From assembly GCF_018128905.1 (NCBI RefSeq), contig NZ_CP063808.1:7378001-7442000 (forward strand): a stretch of DNA of 64,000 nucleotides, in the 5' to 3' direction. Within the stretch, counting starts at the first letter, position 1; every line of letters begins with the position of its first letter. This DNA comes from Streptomyces sp. A2-16 (GTDB taxonomy: Bacteria; Actinomycetota; Actinomycetes; Streptomycetales; Streptomycetaceae). Shown here piece after piece: positions 11,034 through 20,420 of the stretch. Made by a program: the position numbers and the translations under genes. The notes under the pieces are model-generated. The model was not told the origin of the DNA. It worked only from the letters and a program-made list of their open reading frames with translations, and made no database searches.

Positions 11034-11495
11034 ATGGGTGAGCAGCAGCACGTCACGTTCCCGCAGGAGGTCATCGACGAGTACGCGGCGCTCGGCGTCG
11101 ACCTCGTCGCCATGTTCTCGGCCGGGCACCTGGGCAGCCGCATGGGCGTGCAGATCGTCGAGGCCTCGGCCGACCGGGTCGTCGGCACCATGCCCGTCGA
11201 GGGCAACACCCAGCCGTACGGTCTGCTGCACGGCGGCGCCTCGGCCGTGCTCGCCGAGACCCTCGGGTCCGTGGGCTCGATGCTGCACGCCGGAAGCTCC
11301 AAGATCGCGGTGGGGGTCGACCTGAACTGCACCCACCACCGCGGAGTGCGCTCGGGACTGGTGACCGGAGTGGCCACCCCGGTGCACCGGGGCCGCTCCA
11401 CCGCGACGTACGAGATCGTGATCAGCGACGAGGAGCAGCGCCGGGTCTGCACCGCCCGCCTGACCTGCCTGCTCCGCGACGCCCCCACCCGCTAG
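11034..11495 (+). CDS. PaaI-type hotdog-fold acyl-CoA thioesterase
   Basis: A 153-residue single hotdog domain. The signature segment QPYGLLHGGASAVLAETLGS (about residues 61-80) contains the HGG motif of the PaaI/YdiI thioesterase group. The later VDLNCTHHRGVRSGLVTG matches the family's substrate-pocket strand. It is expected to hydrolyse acyl- or aryl-CoA thioesters in the cytoplasm; the acyl group is unknown. The ATG at 11034 has a GGAG about 9 bases upstream. It lies 54 bp after the oxidoreductase gene and is probably read through from it, and a strong hairpin follows 13 bp after its stop. Confidence 0.9.
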   Translation: MGEQQHVTFPQEVIDEYAALGVDLVAMFSAGHLGSRMGVQIVEASADRVVGTMPVEGNTQPYGLLHGGASAVLAETLGSVGSMLHAGSSKIAVGVDLNCTHHRGVRSGLVTGVATPVHRGRSTATYEIVISDEEQRRVCTARLTCLLRDAPTR

Positions 11496-11508
11496 CACCT
11501 GCCGGGCC

Positions 11509-11550
11509 GGTCGGGCCAGAACACGACATGCGACGCGTCCTGGCCCGACC
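11509..11550 (+). terminator. Hairpin terminator after the thioesterase gene
   Basis: GGTCGGGCCAG (11509-11519) pairs perfectly with CTGGCCCGACC (11540-11550) around a 20-base loop, 13 bp after the stop codon. No U-tract follows. Confidence 0.65.
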
Positions 11551-12076
11551 CCACGGGATCCGGCAGCCCCAAGGCGGAGAAGGCCGTGCCCCACGGCGGC
11601 AGCGGGCCCGGCGGCCGGACCGCCCCGGCGAGCCCCTGCCGCCCCGGCGGCCCACCCACGGACCCTCGGCACCTCCAACCGCCACAACCACCCACCGACG
11701 CGACACCGCCACGGCCACCCACTGACGCGCCACGGCCACGGGCCCCCCACCGACGCGACACCGCCCACGCACGCGCCCACCGGCCCACCGAAACCGTCGG
11801 CCCCGCCAAGACCGCCGACCCACCGAAACCGTCGGCCCCGCCAAGACCGCCGACCCACCGAAACCGTCGGCCCCGCCAAGACCGCCGGCCCACCGCAACC
11901 GTCGGCCCTGTCAAGACGGCCGGCCCACCGCAACCGTCGGCGCACGAGCGAGCCATACGGCAGGCCCCCTGCGTGCCCGCAGCACCACACGTCGGCGGAC
12001 GACGGCAGCACTGCCGACCCCGCGAGGGAGCGCGCACCGGCTGGGCACCGGCCGTCGGCTCCCCTACCGTTCTCCC
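11551..12076. other. Gene-free region rich in short repeats
   Basis: About 525 bp of C-rich sequence on the + strand between the thioesterase terminator and the next gene. It contains degenerate CACCGACGCGACACCGCC-like repeats near 11690-11760 and five 35-bp tandem units (listed separately). Long frames on both strands are a composition effect: the 35-bp period is not a multiple of three, so no repeat peptide can be conserved. Confidence 0.6.
11791..11945. repeat. Tandem array of five 35-bp repeats
   Basis: The unit begins AAACCGTCGGCCCCGCCAAG and continues ACCGCCGACCCACCG. Copies start at 11791, 11826, 11861, 11896 and 11931; the last is partial. The first three are almost identical and the last ones carry single changes (CAACCG, CTGTCAAGACGG). 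The array is preceded by another CACCG-rich stretch. It could be a minisatellite or a hairpin- or protein-binding array. Confidence 0.8.
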
Positions 12077-12763
12077 ATGACCGGTATCGGCCCCGTCGAG
12101 CCCGTCGACTCGCCGGATTCCGGAGCGAGTTACGACGTCATCGGCACCGACGGGCCCCGGCTGACGGACCGTTGGGGCGCGCGGTGGCGCGGTATGTCAC
12201 CGCGCGGCCGCAGGGCCGCCCTGGGAGCCGGCGCGATCGCCCTGCTGGCGGCCGGAGTTCTCGTGCCCCTCACCCACTCCGAGGACCGTCCCCCCGAACC
12301 GGAACCCACCCCCGCTCCCTGGCCCGCCAACGTCACCGCCTGGCGCTACCTGGGCTCCGCCGGACTGCCCGAGACCCCCGGCGCCCACCCCACCAGCGGC
12401 CGTTTCCGCTTCGCCGTCGACGTCCACAGCGGGCCCCCCGTCACCCTCCAGGTCACCGGCGCCGCCTTCCCCGGCCTCACCGCCCACGCCCTGCCCGAGG
12501 CGTTCACGGTGCACACCGGCACCACACGCCGGGTCACCGTGGAGATATCGGTTTCCGACTGCTCGGGTCTGCCACTGAATGCCGACCTACCATTTCTTGA
12601 CGTAACGCTCCGTAACACGCGCGCAATACAGCATCACAGCTTCATCTTCGGCCGGGCGTACTCCGACGACCTTTTCCGGCTCCTCCGGGGCGCCTGCACC
12701 CCGGTGTCGGCGCCACAGGCCGGACGGCCAACCGGAAGTGCAGGTTCTCAAAATGCGGACTGA
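12077..12763 (+). CDS. Membrane-anchored extracytoplasmic protein, unknown function
   Basis: A 228-residue protein with a polar N-terminus, an Arg-rich stretch (GMSPRGRRAALGAGAIALLA) leading into one membrane helix at about residues 46-64, and an outside beta-rich domain. The domain contains two cysteines (in VSDCSGLP and RGACTPV) that could form a disulphide. No ribosome binding site precedes ATG 12077. Instead a TACCGT hexamer lies seven bases upstream, which suggests a leaderless transcript. The twin-arginine-like GRRAALGAG may explain why some relatives are labelled Tat-signal proteins. I do not recognise a functional family. Transcription runs toward livK, but a 214-bp gap separates them. 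Confidence 0.7.
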   Translation: MTGIGPVEPVDSPDSGASYDVIGTDGPRLTDRWGARWRGMSPRGRRAALGAGAIALLAAGVLVPLTHSEDRPPEPEPTPAPWPANVTAWRYLGSAGLPETPGAHPTSGRFRFAVDVHSGPPVTLQVTGAAFPGLTAHALPEAFTVHTGTTRRVTVEISVSDCSGLPLNADLPFLDVTLRNTRAIQHHSFIFGRAYSDDLFRLLRGACTPVSAPQAGRPTGSAGSQNAD

Positions 12764-12977
12764 GGGGAAATTCCGCCAAAACGGCTGAGAGCCCCCTCCA
12801 CGGAAGCCCGCCATCCACCACGTCATAACAAGAAAGTCACAAGCCCGCGCACAGCGATGCCCCTTCCCACAAACCGGGCTTAGAGTCACGGCCAGTCACC
12901 GCTCCATCGGGAGTTCGGTAAAGCGCGGGCACCAGCCGCACCCACGAGGGGGCGCGTGCCTGCGGAAAGGAATGATT

Positions 12978-14210
12978 GTGCGACGTTCCATGGTGATCCT
13001 GACCTCCGTCATGGCGACGGGGGCTCTCACACTCACCGCCTGCGGCTCCCGAGACGACAAGGGCGGCGACAGTGACAGCGGGGGTGGCACCACCCTCACC
13101 ATAGGCGTGGACGCCCCGCTCTCCGGCGAGAACTCCACCACCGGTCTCGGCATCCAGTACGGCGCCCAGATCGCCGTCGACGACGCCAACAAGAACAAGC
13201 TCGTCCCGGGCGTCACCTTCAAGCTGAAGGCCTACGACGACAAGGCGCAGCCGGCCACCGGCCAGTCCAACGCCACCGCGATCACCGGCGACAAGACCGC
13301 CGTCGGCGCCGTCGGCCCGCTGAACTCCGGCGTCGCCCAGTCGATGCAGCAGGTGTTCGCCTCGGCCAACATGGTCGAGATCTCCCCCTCGAACACCAAC
13401 CCCGCCCTGACCCAGGGCAAGGACTGGCAGACGGCCAAGAAGCGTCCCTACAAGACGTACTTCCGCACCGCCACCACCGACGAGCTCCAGGGCAGCTTCG
13501 CCGCCGACTACGCGTACAACGGCCTCAAGAAGAAGAAGGTCTTCGTCGTCGACGACAAGCAGACCTACGGCGCCGGCCTCGCGAAGATCTTCAACGAGCA
13601 GTTCAAGAAGCTCGGCGGCACCGTGGTCGGCACCGACCACGTCAACACCGGCGACAAGGACTTCGGCTCCCTCGTCACCAAGATCAAGACCTCCGGCGCG
13701 GACCTCCTCTACTACGGTGGCCAGTACGACGAGTCGTCGCTGATCACCAAGCAGATGAAGGACGGCGGAGTCAAGATCCCGCTCTTCGGCGGCGACGGCA
13801 TGTTCGCCTCCACCTACATCGAGACCGCGGGTGCCGCCTCCGAGGGCGACCTCGCCACCGCCGTCGGCGTCCCCGCCGACACCCTGCCCGCCGCGAAGAC
13901 CTTCATCGAGACCTACAAGGCCAAGGGCTACAAGGGTGACTACGGCGCCTACGGCGCGTACTCCTACGACGCCGCCACCGCCATCATCAAGGCCGTGAAG
14001 GCCGCCGTCGACGCCAACGACGGCAAGGTCCCCAGCGACATCAACGCCCTGCGCTCCTCCGTCGTCGACGCCGTCCAGAAGTCCGACTTCGAAGGCATCT
14101 CCGGCAAGGTCTCCTTCGACGAGTACGGCGACACCACCAACAAGCAGCTCACCGTCTACCAGGTCACCAAGGGTGCGTGGAAGGCTGTGAAGACCGGCAC
14201 CGCCAGCTAG
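12978..14210 (+). CDS. livK: Branched-chain amino-acid ABC transporter substrate-binding lipoprotein
   Basis: Type I periplasmic-binding-fold lipoprotein of the LivK/Leu-Ile-Val family that captures substrate outside the membrane for LivHMGF. The lipobox LTAC gives the acylated cysteine at residue 22 (start GTG 12978), followed by a Gly/Asp/Ser linker and IGVDAPLSGENSTTGLGIQY, the usual family start. I prefer GTG 12978 over ATG 12972 because AAGGA abuts the ATG but is well spaced from the GTG. Later motifs include VGPLNSGVAQSM, SPSNTNPALT and DDKQTYGAGLAKIF. It is the first and probably most expressed gene of the operon; a strong hairpin separates it from livH. Confidence 0.93.
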   Translation: MRRSMVILTSVMATGALTLTACGSRDDKGGDSDSGGGTTLTIGVDAPLSGENSTTGLGIQYGAQIAVDDANKNKLVPGVTFKLKAYDDKAQPATGQSNATAITGDKTAVGAVGPLNSGVAQSMQQVFASANMVEISPSNTNPALTQGKDWQTAKKRPYKTYFRTATTDELQGSFAADYAYNGLKKKKVFVVDDKQTYGAGLAKIFNEQFKKLGGTVVGTDHVNTGDKDFGSLVTKIKTSGADLLYYGGQYDESSLITKQMKDGGVKIPLFGGDGMFASTYIETAGAASEGDLATAVGVPADTLPAAKTFIETYKAKGYKGDYGAYGAYSYDAATAIIKAVKAAVDANDGKVPSDINALRSSVVDAVQKSDFEGISGKVSFDEYGDTTNKQLTVYQVTKGAWKAVKTGTAS

Positions 14211-14245
14211 TCCGGTCCCAGACGGAAACGGCATCACCTCACCAC

Positions 14246-14280
14246 GGGCCGCGCGGAAGGGGACCCCGACCGCGCGGCCC
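14246..14280 (+). terminator. Intercistronic hairpin between livK and livH
   Basis: GGGCCGCGCGG (14246-14256) and CCGCGCGGCCC (14270-14280) form a perfect 11-bp stem with a 13-base loop, followed by TTGCC. Its place 36 bp after livK suggests partial termination or mRNA stabilisation, giving more binding protein than permease. Confidence 0.65.
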
Positions 14281-14345
14281 TTGCCACACCCCACCCCTGC
14301 ACGCGATCTGTGCACACGACCACCAGCGACAATGGAGGCCACGCG

Positions 14346-15275
14346 GTGAACACCCTGCCGCAGCAGCTGGCCAACGGGCTGCTCCTAGGCTCGATGTACG
14401 GGCTCATCGCCATCGGCTACACGATGGTGTACGGCATCGTCCAGCTCATCAACTTCGCGCACGGCGAGATCTTCATGACCGGGGCCTTCGGCGCCTTCAC
14501 GGTCTACTTCTACATCCTTCCCGACGGCGTCTCGATGGCCGTAGCCGTCCCCCTGATGCTGGTCGGCGGCGGCATCGTCGCGATCCTCATCGCGGTCGGA
14601 GCGGAACGGTTCGCCTACCGGCCCCTGCGCGGAGCACCACGGCTCGCACCGCTCATCACCGCGATCGGCCTCTCCCTGGCCCTCCAGGAAGTCGTCCGCA
14701 ACTTCTACCCCGGCGCCGACCGCGCCGTCGCCTTCCCCGGCCTCGACGCCACCCACGAAATCGGCTCCGTCACCATCAAGGACGCCGACATCTTCCTCAT
14801 CGTGGCCGCCATCATCTGCATGTCCGCCCTCGCCTTCTTCGTCCGCAAGTCCCGCACCGGCCGCGCCATGCAGGCCACCGCCCAGGACCCGGACACCGCA
14901 CAGCTCATGGGCATCGACACCAACCGCATCATCGTCATCGCCTTCGCCATCGGCGGCTTCTTCGCCGCGGTCGCCGCCGTCGCCTACGGCCTCAAGTACG
15001 GCAACATCGACTACCGCATGGGCTTCCTGATGGGCCTCAAGGCCTTCACCGCGGCAGTCCTCGGCGGCATCGGCAACATCTACGGCGCCATGCTCGGCGG
15101 CCTCGTCCTCGGCGTCGCCGAGACCCTCGCCTCCGCCTACATCGACGGCATCCCCGGCATGGACAAGCTCGGCGGCCAGAGCTGGGCCAACGTCTGGGCC
15201 TTCGCGCTCCTCATCATCGTTCTCCTCGTCAGGCCACAAGGCCTGCTCGGCGAACGCGTCGCGGACAGGGCGTGA
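14346..15275 (+). CDS. livH: Branched-chain amino-acid ABC transporter permease LivH
   Basis: A 309-residue inner-membrane permease of the LivH family with about eight hydrophobic segments. The N-terminus NTLPQQLANGLLLGSMYGLI followed by AIGYTMVYGIVQLINFAHGE is the family signature. The start is GTG 14346, with GGAGG seven bases upstream; an earlier ATG at 14310 would lack a binding site and add an atypical 12-residue leader. Its TGA overlaps the livM GTG by four bases, so translation is coupled. It pairs with LivM to form the transport channel energised by LivG and LivF. Confidence 0.95.
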   Translation: MNTLPQQLANGLLLGSMYGLIAIGYTMVYGIVQLINFAHGEIFMTGAFGAFTVYFYILPDGVSMAVAVPLMLVGGGIVAILIAVGAERFAYRPLRGAPRLAPLITAIGLSLALQEVVRNFYPGADRAVAFPGLDATHEIGSVTIKDADIFLIVAAIICMSALAFFVRKSRTGRAMQATAQDPDTAQLMGIDTNRIIVIAFAIGGFFAAVAAVAYGLKYGNIDYRMGFLMGLKAFTAAVLGGIGNIYGAMLGGLVLGVAETLASAYIDGIPGMDKLGGQSWANVWAFALLIIVLLVRPQGLLGERVADRA

Positions 15276-17046
15276 CCACCATGACCGACACCACCACCCG
15301 CGGCCTGATCCCGCTGCCCCTCGCGGCGGCCCGCGCGCTCCTCCTCGTCGGCGGCGTCGCCACCGCCGCCTCCGCCTTCCTCGCCTGGACCTGGACCAGC
15401 GAGTTCCCCGGCGACCTCACCATCAGCGGCTACCCCGGCGGCCTCCAGTGGCTGACCTTCATCGCCGGCCTCCTCACCACCGTCTTCGCCCTCTCCGCGT
15501 ACGACGTCCGGGGCCTGCGCTGGCTCATCCCCGCCCGCAACAACGCCCCCCTCGCCCTCACCGCCATCGGCGGCTTCGGCGTCACCTGGTACACGGTCGT
15601 CTCGATCGCCGCCGAACTCGGCGGACTCGCCAACCTCGAACCGGGCGGCTGGGTCGCGGCCATCGCCTCCCTCCTCCCCGTCATCGGCGCCTTCGCCCTC
15701 CCCGAGCCGCGCACCGAGAGCACCAAGGAAAACCTCAAGGCGTACCTCGCCAAGCCCGACGGCATCCCCGCCCCGGCGCCCCTCAGCCCCTGGCTGGAGC
15801 GCGCGGTCATCACCGTCGCCACGATCATCGGCCTGGCCGTCTTCACCTACGGCATCGACACCGAGTACGGCGAGCTCTTCGTCGGCTACCTCATCGTCGT
15901 CGTCTTCGCCGTCTGGGCCCTGCACACCGCGGGCCTCATGGACCGCTTCTCCCGGATCGTCGCCCACAACCGCAGCTTCACGCTCGCCATGGGCTTCGCC
16001 GCCGCGATCGCGTTCCCCTTCACCCAGACCGACGACCACTACGCCAACATCGGCGTCAACATCCTGATCTTCGGCACGGTCGCCCTCGGCCTGAACATCG
16101 TCGTCGGCCTCGCGGGCCTCCTCGACCTCGGATACGTCGCCTTCCTCGGCGTCGGCGCCTACACCGCCGCCCTCGTCTCCGGCTCCGAGTTCTCCCGCTT
16201 CTCCGGCGTCCACTTCCCCTTCTGGGCCGCCGCCCTCGCCGGCGCCGCCGCATCGCTGATCTTCGGCGTCCTCATCGGCGCCCCCACCCTGCGACTGCGC
16301 GGCGACTACCTCGCCATCGTCACCCTCGGCTTCGGAGAGATCTTCCGCATCGCCGTCAACAACATGGACGGCGAATCCGGCCCGGACATCACCAACGGAC
16401 CCAACGGCATCCCGTCCATCCCGGACCTCAACTTCTTCGGGTTCAACCTCGGCGAGGCGCACGACATCGCCGGCTTCACCATCGGCCGGTTCGCCAACTA
16501 CTACCTGCTCATGGTCCTGATCATGGCCATCGTGGTCCTCGTCTACACCCGCGCCGCCGACTCCCGCATCGGCCGCTCCTGGATCGCCATCCGCGAGGAC
16601 GAGACCGCCGCCACCGCCATGGGCATCAACGGCTTCCGCGTCAAGCTCATCGCCTTCGCCCTCGGCGCCGCACTCGCCGGCCTCGCCGGCACCGTCAGCG
16701 CCCACGTCACCTACAGCGTCGTCCCGACGCCGTACCAGTTCGCGGGCTCGACACCCCCCAACTCGGCCTTCCTCCTCGCCGCGGTCGTCCTCGGCGGCAT
16801 GGGCACGGTCGCAGGCCCCATCCTCGGCGCCGCACTCCTCTACCTGCTGCCCGAGAAGCTGGTGTTCCTCCAGGACAAGTCGCTGCTGGCCTTCGGCATC
16901 GCCCTCATCCTGCTGATGCGCTTCCGCCCCGAAGGCATCATCGCCAACCGTCGCCGCCAACTCGAATTCCACGAGACCGGCCAACTCGACGTACCAGAAA
17001 CAACAACCCTGACCGGCGAACCCGCTGCCGTCACCAAGGCGGGGGC

Positions 17047-17050
<4 letters not shown>
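15272..17050 (+). CDS. livM: Branched-chain amino-acid ABC transporter permease LivM, extended form
   Basis: A 592-residue permease, longer than E. coli LivM (about 425). The extra N-terminal ~190 residues hold several membrane helices (for example AARALLLVGGVATAASAFLA) and a polar loop of unknown role. The C-terminal 350 residues are the standard permease: NILIFGTVALGLNIVVGLAG, GRSWIAIREDETAATAMGIN (the EAA-type loop contacting the ATPases) and LGGMGTVAGPILGAALL. The start GTG 15272 overlaps the livH stop; ATG 15281 is the alternative. The last four bases overlap livG. Confidence 0.93.
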
Positions 17051-17912
<862 letters not shown>

Positions 17913-17916
<4 letters not shown>

Positions 17917-18629
17917 CCGCCCTCCTCGAAGTCGAGGACCTCCGGGTCTCCTACGGCAAGATCGAAGCCGTCAAAGGCATCTCCTTCAGCGTCGAGGCCG
18001 GCCAGGTCGTCACCCTCATCGGCACCAACGGCGCCGGCAAGACGACGACACTGCGGACGCTCTCGGGCCTGCTCAAGCCGACGTCCGGCAAGGTCCTGTT
18101 CGACGGGAAGCCCCTCAGCGGAGTCCCGGCCCACAAGATCGTCTCCTTCGGGCTCGCCCACTCCCCCGAGGGCCGGCACATCTTCCCCCGCCTCACCATC
18201 TTCGAGAACCTCCAGCTCGGAGCGTTCCTGAGGAAGGACAAGGAAGGGATCGAGAAGGACATACAGCGCGCCTACGACCTCTTCCCGATCCTGGGAGAGC
18301 GCCGCAACCAGGCGGCGGGCACCCTGTCCGGCGGCGAGCAGCAGATGCTGGCCATGGGCCGCGCGCTCATGTCCCAGCCGAAGCTGCTCATGCTCGACGA
18401 GCCCTCCATGGGTCTCTCCCCGATCATGATGCAGAAGATCATGTCGACCATCGTCGAGCTGAAGTCCCAGGGCACGACGATCCTCCTCGTCGAGCAGAAC
18501 GCCCAGGCGGCCCTCTCCCTGGCCGACCAGGGACACGTCATGGAGGTCGGCAACATCGTCCTGTCCGGCACCGGCCAGGACCTCCTCCACGACGAGTCGG
18601 TCCGCAAGGCCTACCTCGGCGAGGACTGA
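17913..18629 (+). CDS. livF: Branched-chain amino-acid ABC transporter ATP-binding protein LivF
   Basis: A 238-residue second ATPase of the transporter. Walker A is GTNGAGKTTTLRTLSG, the signature is LSGGEQQMLAMGRALM, Walker B is LLMLDEPSMGLSP and the switch is LLVEQNAQAAL, typical of LivF. GTG 17913 overlaps livG by four bases. It is the last gene of the operon. A strong bidirectional hairpin begins 17 bp after its stop and also serves the convergent response regulator gene. Confidence 0.95.
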
Positions 18630-18646
18630 CCCCTCGGCGGTACGAC

Positions 18647-18680
18647 GAGGCCCGCGCCCCCTGCTGGGGACGCGGGCCTC
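18647..18680. terminator. Bidirectional terminator between livF and the ANTAR regulator
   Basis: GAGGCCCGCGCCCC (18647-18660) pairs with GGGG-A-CGCGGGCCTC (18666-18680): a 14-bp stem with one bulged A and a five-base loop. It sits midway between the convergent stops at 18629 and 18702. Confidence 0.85.
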
Positions 18681-18701
18681 GGTCATTTCTCGCCGTCGCG
18701 C

Positions 18702-19358
18702 TCAGCCCTTGTTGGCCTTCTTCTCGTCGGCGTCCTGGATGACCGCCTCGGCGACCTGCTGCATCGACATGCGCCGGTCCATCGAGGTCTTCTGGATCCA
18801 CCGGAACGCGGCGGGCTCGGTCAGCCCGTACGACGTCTGAAGAATCGACTTCGCCCGGTCGACGAGCTTGCGGGTCTCCAGGCGCAGGGTGAGGTCGGCG
18901 ACCTCGTTCTCCAGCTCCCTCAGCTCCGTGAACCGCGAGACGGCCATCTCGATCGCCGGCACGACATCACTCTTGCTGAAGGGCTTGACGAGGTAGGCCA
19001 TGGCACCGGCGTCACGGGCCCGCTCCACCAGGTCGCGCTGCGAGAAGGCGGTGAGCATCAGCACGGGCGCGATGCGCTCCTCGGCGATCTTCTCGGCGGC
19101 GGAGATGCCGTCCAGCTTGGGCATCTTCACGTCGAGGATCACGAGGTCCGGCTTGTGCTCACGGGCGAGCTCGACGGCCTGCTCACCGTCACCGGCCTCG
19201 CCTACGACGCTGTAGCCCTCTTCCTCCAGCATCTCTTTGAGGTCGAGCCGGATCAGGGCCTCGTCCTCGGCAATGACGACACGGGTCGTCAGCGGAGGCA
19301 CGTGCGACTTGTCGTCGTCGGGCGCGTCTACGGGCTGGGGCGACTCGGGGGCGGTCAC
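18702..19358 (-). CDS. ANTAR-domain response regulator (PdtaR type)
   Basis: A 218-residue regulator with an N-terminal receiver (phosphoacceptor Asp76 in VILDVKMPKLDG, acidic pair E31/D32, Lys in YLVKPFSKSD) and a C-terminal ANTAR RNA-binding domain (about 150-205, LVDRAKSILQTSYGLTEPAA ... MSMQQVAEAV). It is expected to act by binding paired hairpins in nascent transcripts to prevent termination, after phosphorylation by a partner kinase that is not in this window. GTG 19358 has AAGGAG about six bases upstream. It converges on the liv operon and is divergent from tRNA-Leu. It resembles M. tuberculosis PdtaR in size and layout. Confidence 0.92.
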   Translation of the reverse strand: MTAPESPQPVDAPDDDKSHVPPLTTRVVIAEDEALIRLDLKEMLEEEGYSVVGEAGDGEQAVELAREHKPDLVILDVKMPKLDGISAAEKIAEERIAPVLMLTAFSQRDLVERARDAGAMAYLVKPFSKSDVVPAIEMAVSRFTELRELENEVADLTLRLETRKLVDRAKSILQTSYGLTEPAAFRWIQKTSMDRRMSMQQVAEAVIQDADEKKANKG

Positions 19359-19459
19359 GGGGGCTCCTTGTTACGGGCCGGGCAGGTACTGCTGCTTGTG
19401 CAGCCTACCTAGAGGCGGGGAGCTGCGGTGACCCGGTATGCTTCCGTGCAGCCAGTCCT

Positions 19460-19542
19460 GCCGGGTTGGTGGAATGGCATACACGGATGTCTCAAACACA
19501 TCTGCCCGAGAGGGCTTGCGGGTTCGAGTCCCGCACCCGGCA
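19460..19542 (+). tRNA. tRNA-Leu (anticodon CAA)
   Basis: A full cloverleaf can be drawn. Acceptor GCCGGGT (19460-19466) pairs with ACCCGGC (19535-19541), discriminator A at 19542. The D-arm is GTGG...CAC. The anticodon stem is GATGT/ACATC with loop CTCAAAC, anticodon CAA. A long variable arm (TGCCCGAGAGGGC) shows a class II tRNA, and the T-arm is GCGGG-TTCGAGT-CCCGC. CCA is not encoded. It decodes UUG. Confidence 0.97.
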
Positions 19543-19551
19543 CTTCTGACG

Positions 19552-19590
19552 AAAAGCGGATGTCCACGTTCTCGTGAACATCCGCTTTTT
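19552..19590 (+). terminator. Intrinsic terminator of tRNA-Leu
   Basis: AAAAGCGGATGT ... CACG-ttct-CGTG ... ACATCCGCTTTTT makes a long hairpin that ends in a T-run, ten bases after the tRNA. It is a canonical Rho-independent terminator. Confidence 0.9.
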
Positions 19591-19628
19591 GCTGCACTCA
19601 GTCGCGATCGCTCACTCAGAGTAGTCGC

Positions 19629-20414
19629 ATGAACTTTCACGGCACTGAGGTTCGACAGAAGGCGCTCACCCTGCTGCGCGACGGCGCGAGGAACGCGGAC
19701 GTCGCCAGGACGCTCAACGTCCCGGTGGGCACAATCGGCCACTGGAAGCACTTGGACCGCGCGAAACGCGGCGAATGCCCAGGGCGCGTGCCTCCGCCCT
19801 GCCCCCGCTGCGACCTCACGCTCGACTCGCGGGCATACGCATACCTGCTCGGCCTGTATCTGGGCGATGGCTACATCGTTCAGAACCGCGCGATGCGCTC
19901 GCCGAGCCTGTCCGTCACTTGCGACGAGACGTATCCGGGGCTCATGGACGAGTGCGAGAAGGCCATGCGGTCGGTGTTCCCACGGAACTCGGTCTGCCGC
20001 GTCCGCCGCAAGGGGTGTCGCGAGATGAAGTTGTCCTCTACGCACCTGCGGTGTCTGTTCCCCCAGCACGGCCCCGGCAAGAAGCACGAGCGCACCATCG
20101 CCCTCGTTCCCTGGCAGCAGACCATCGTCGACGCCCACCCTTGGGAGTTCATTCGCGGCCTCATCCACTCCGACGGATGCCGGATCACCAACTGGACCAC
20201 TCGCGTCGTGGCAGGGGAACGCAAGCGCTACGAATACCCCCGGTACTTCTTCTCCAACAAGTCCGACGACATCCGGCGACTCCTCACCGACACCCTCGAC
20301 AAGGTCGATGTCGAGTGGACCACCCTTGCTCGCGGCAGCGACCCGTTCAACATCTCGATCGCCCGCAAAGCCTCCGTAGCCCTCATGGACACCCACGTAG
20401 GCCCCAAGTACTGA
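19629..20414 (+). CDS. HTH protein with LAGLIDADG homing-endonuclease-like domain
   Basis: A 261-residue protein. The N-terminus (about residues 5-45, VRQKALTLLRDGARNADVAR ... VPVGTIGHWK) is a helix-turn-helix of the resolvase/transposase type. A PPCPRCD segment follows, with one CxxC. The rest has two LAGLIDADG-like motifs, YLLGLYLGDGYI (about 72-83) and FIRGLIHSDGCRI (about 175-187), each keeping the acidic residue that binds the catalytic metal. It is a whole, free-standing gene, not inside an intron or intein, and starts 87 bp after an intact tRNA-Leu gene behind a weak ribosome binding site. It could be a DNA endonuclease specific for the tRNA region or a regulator built from an endonuclease. 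Its activity is unproven. Confidence 0.75.
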   Translation: MNFHGTEVRQKALTLLRDGARNADVARTLNVPVGTIGHWKHLDRAKRGECPGRVPPPCPRCDLTLDSRAYAYLLGLYLGDGYIVQNRAMRSPSLSVTCDETYPGLMDECEKAMRSVFPRNSVCRVRRKGCREMKLSSTHLRCLFPQHGPGKKHERTIALVPWQQTIVDAHPWEFIRGLIHSDGCRITNWTTRVVAGERKRYEYPRYFFSNKSDDIRRLLTDTLDKVDVEWTTLARGSDPFNISIARKASVALMDTHVGPKY

Positions 20415-20420
20415 CTGCGA

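Noticed and set aside
11791..11945. The 35-bp repeats as a CRISPR array
   Set aside because: The repeats are directly abutting without unique spacers, and no cas gene is near.
19460..20414. tRNA-Leu as an attachment site for an integrated element
   Set aside because: No integrase, excisionase or second copy of the tRNA 3' end is present in the window, and the tRNA is followed by its own terminator and a single LAGLIDADG gene.
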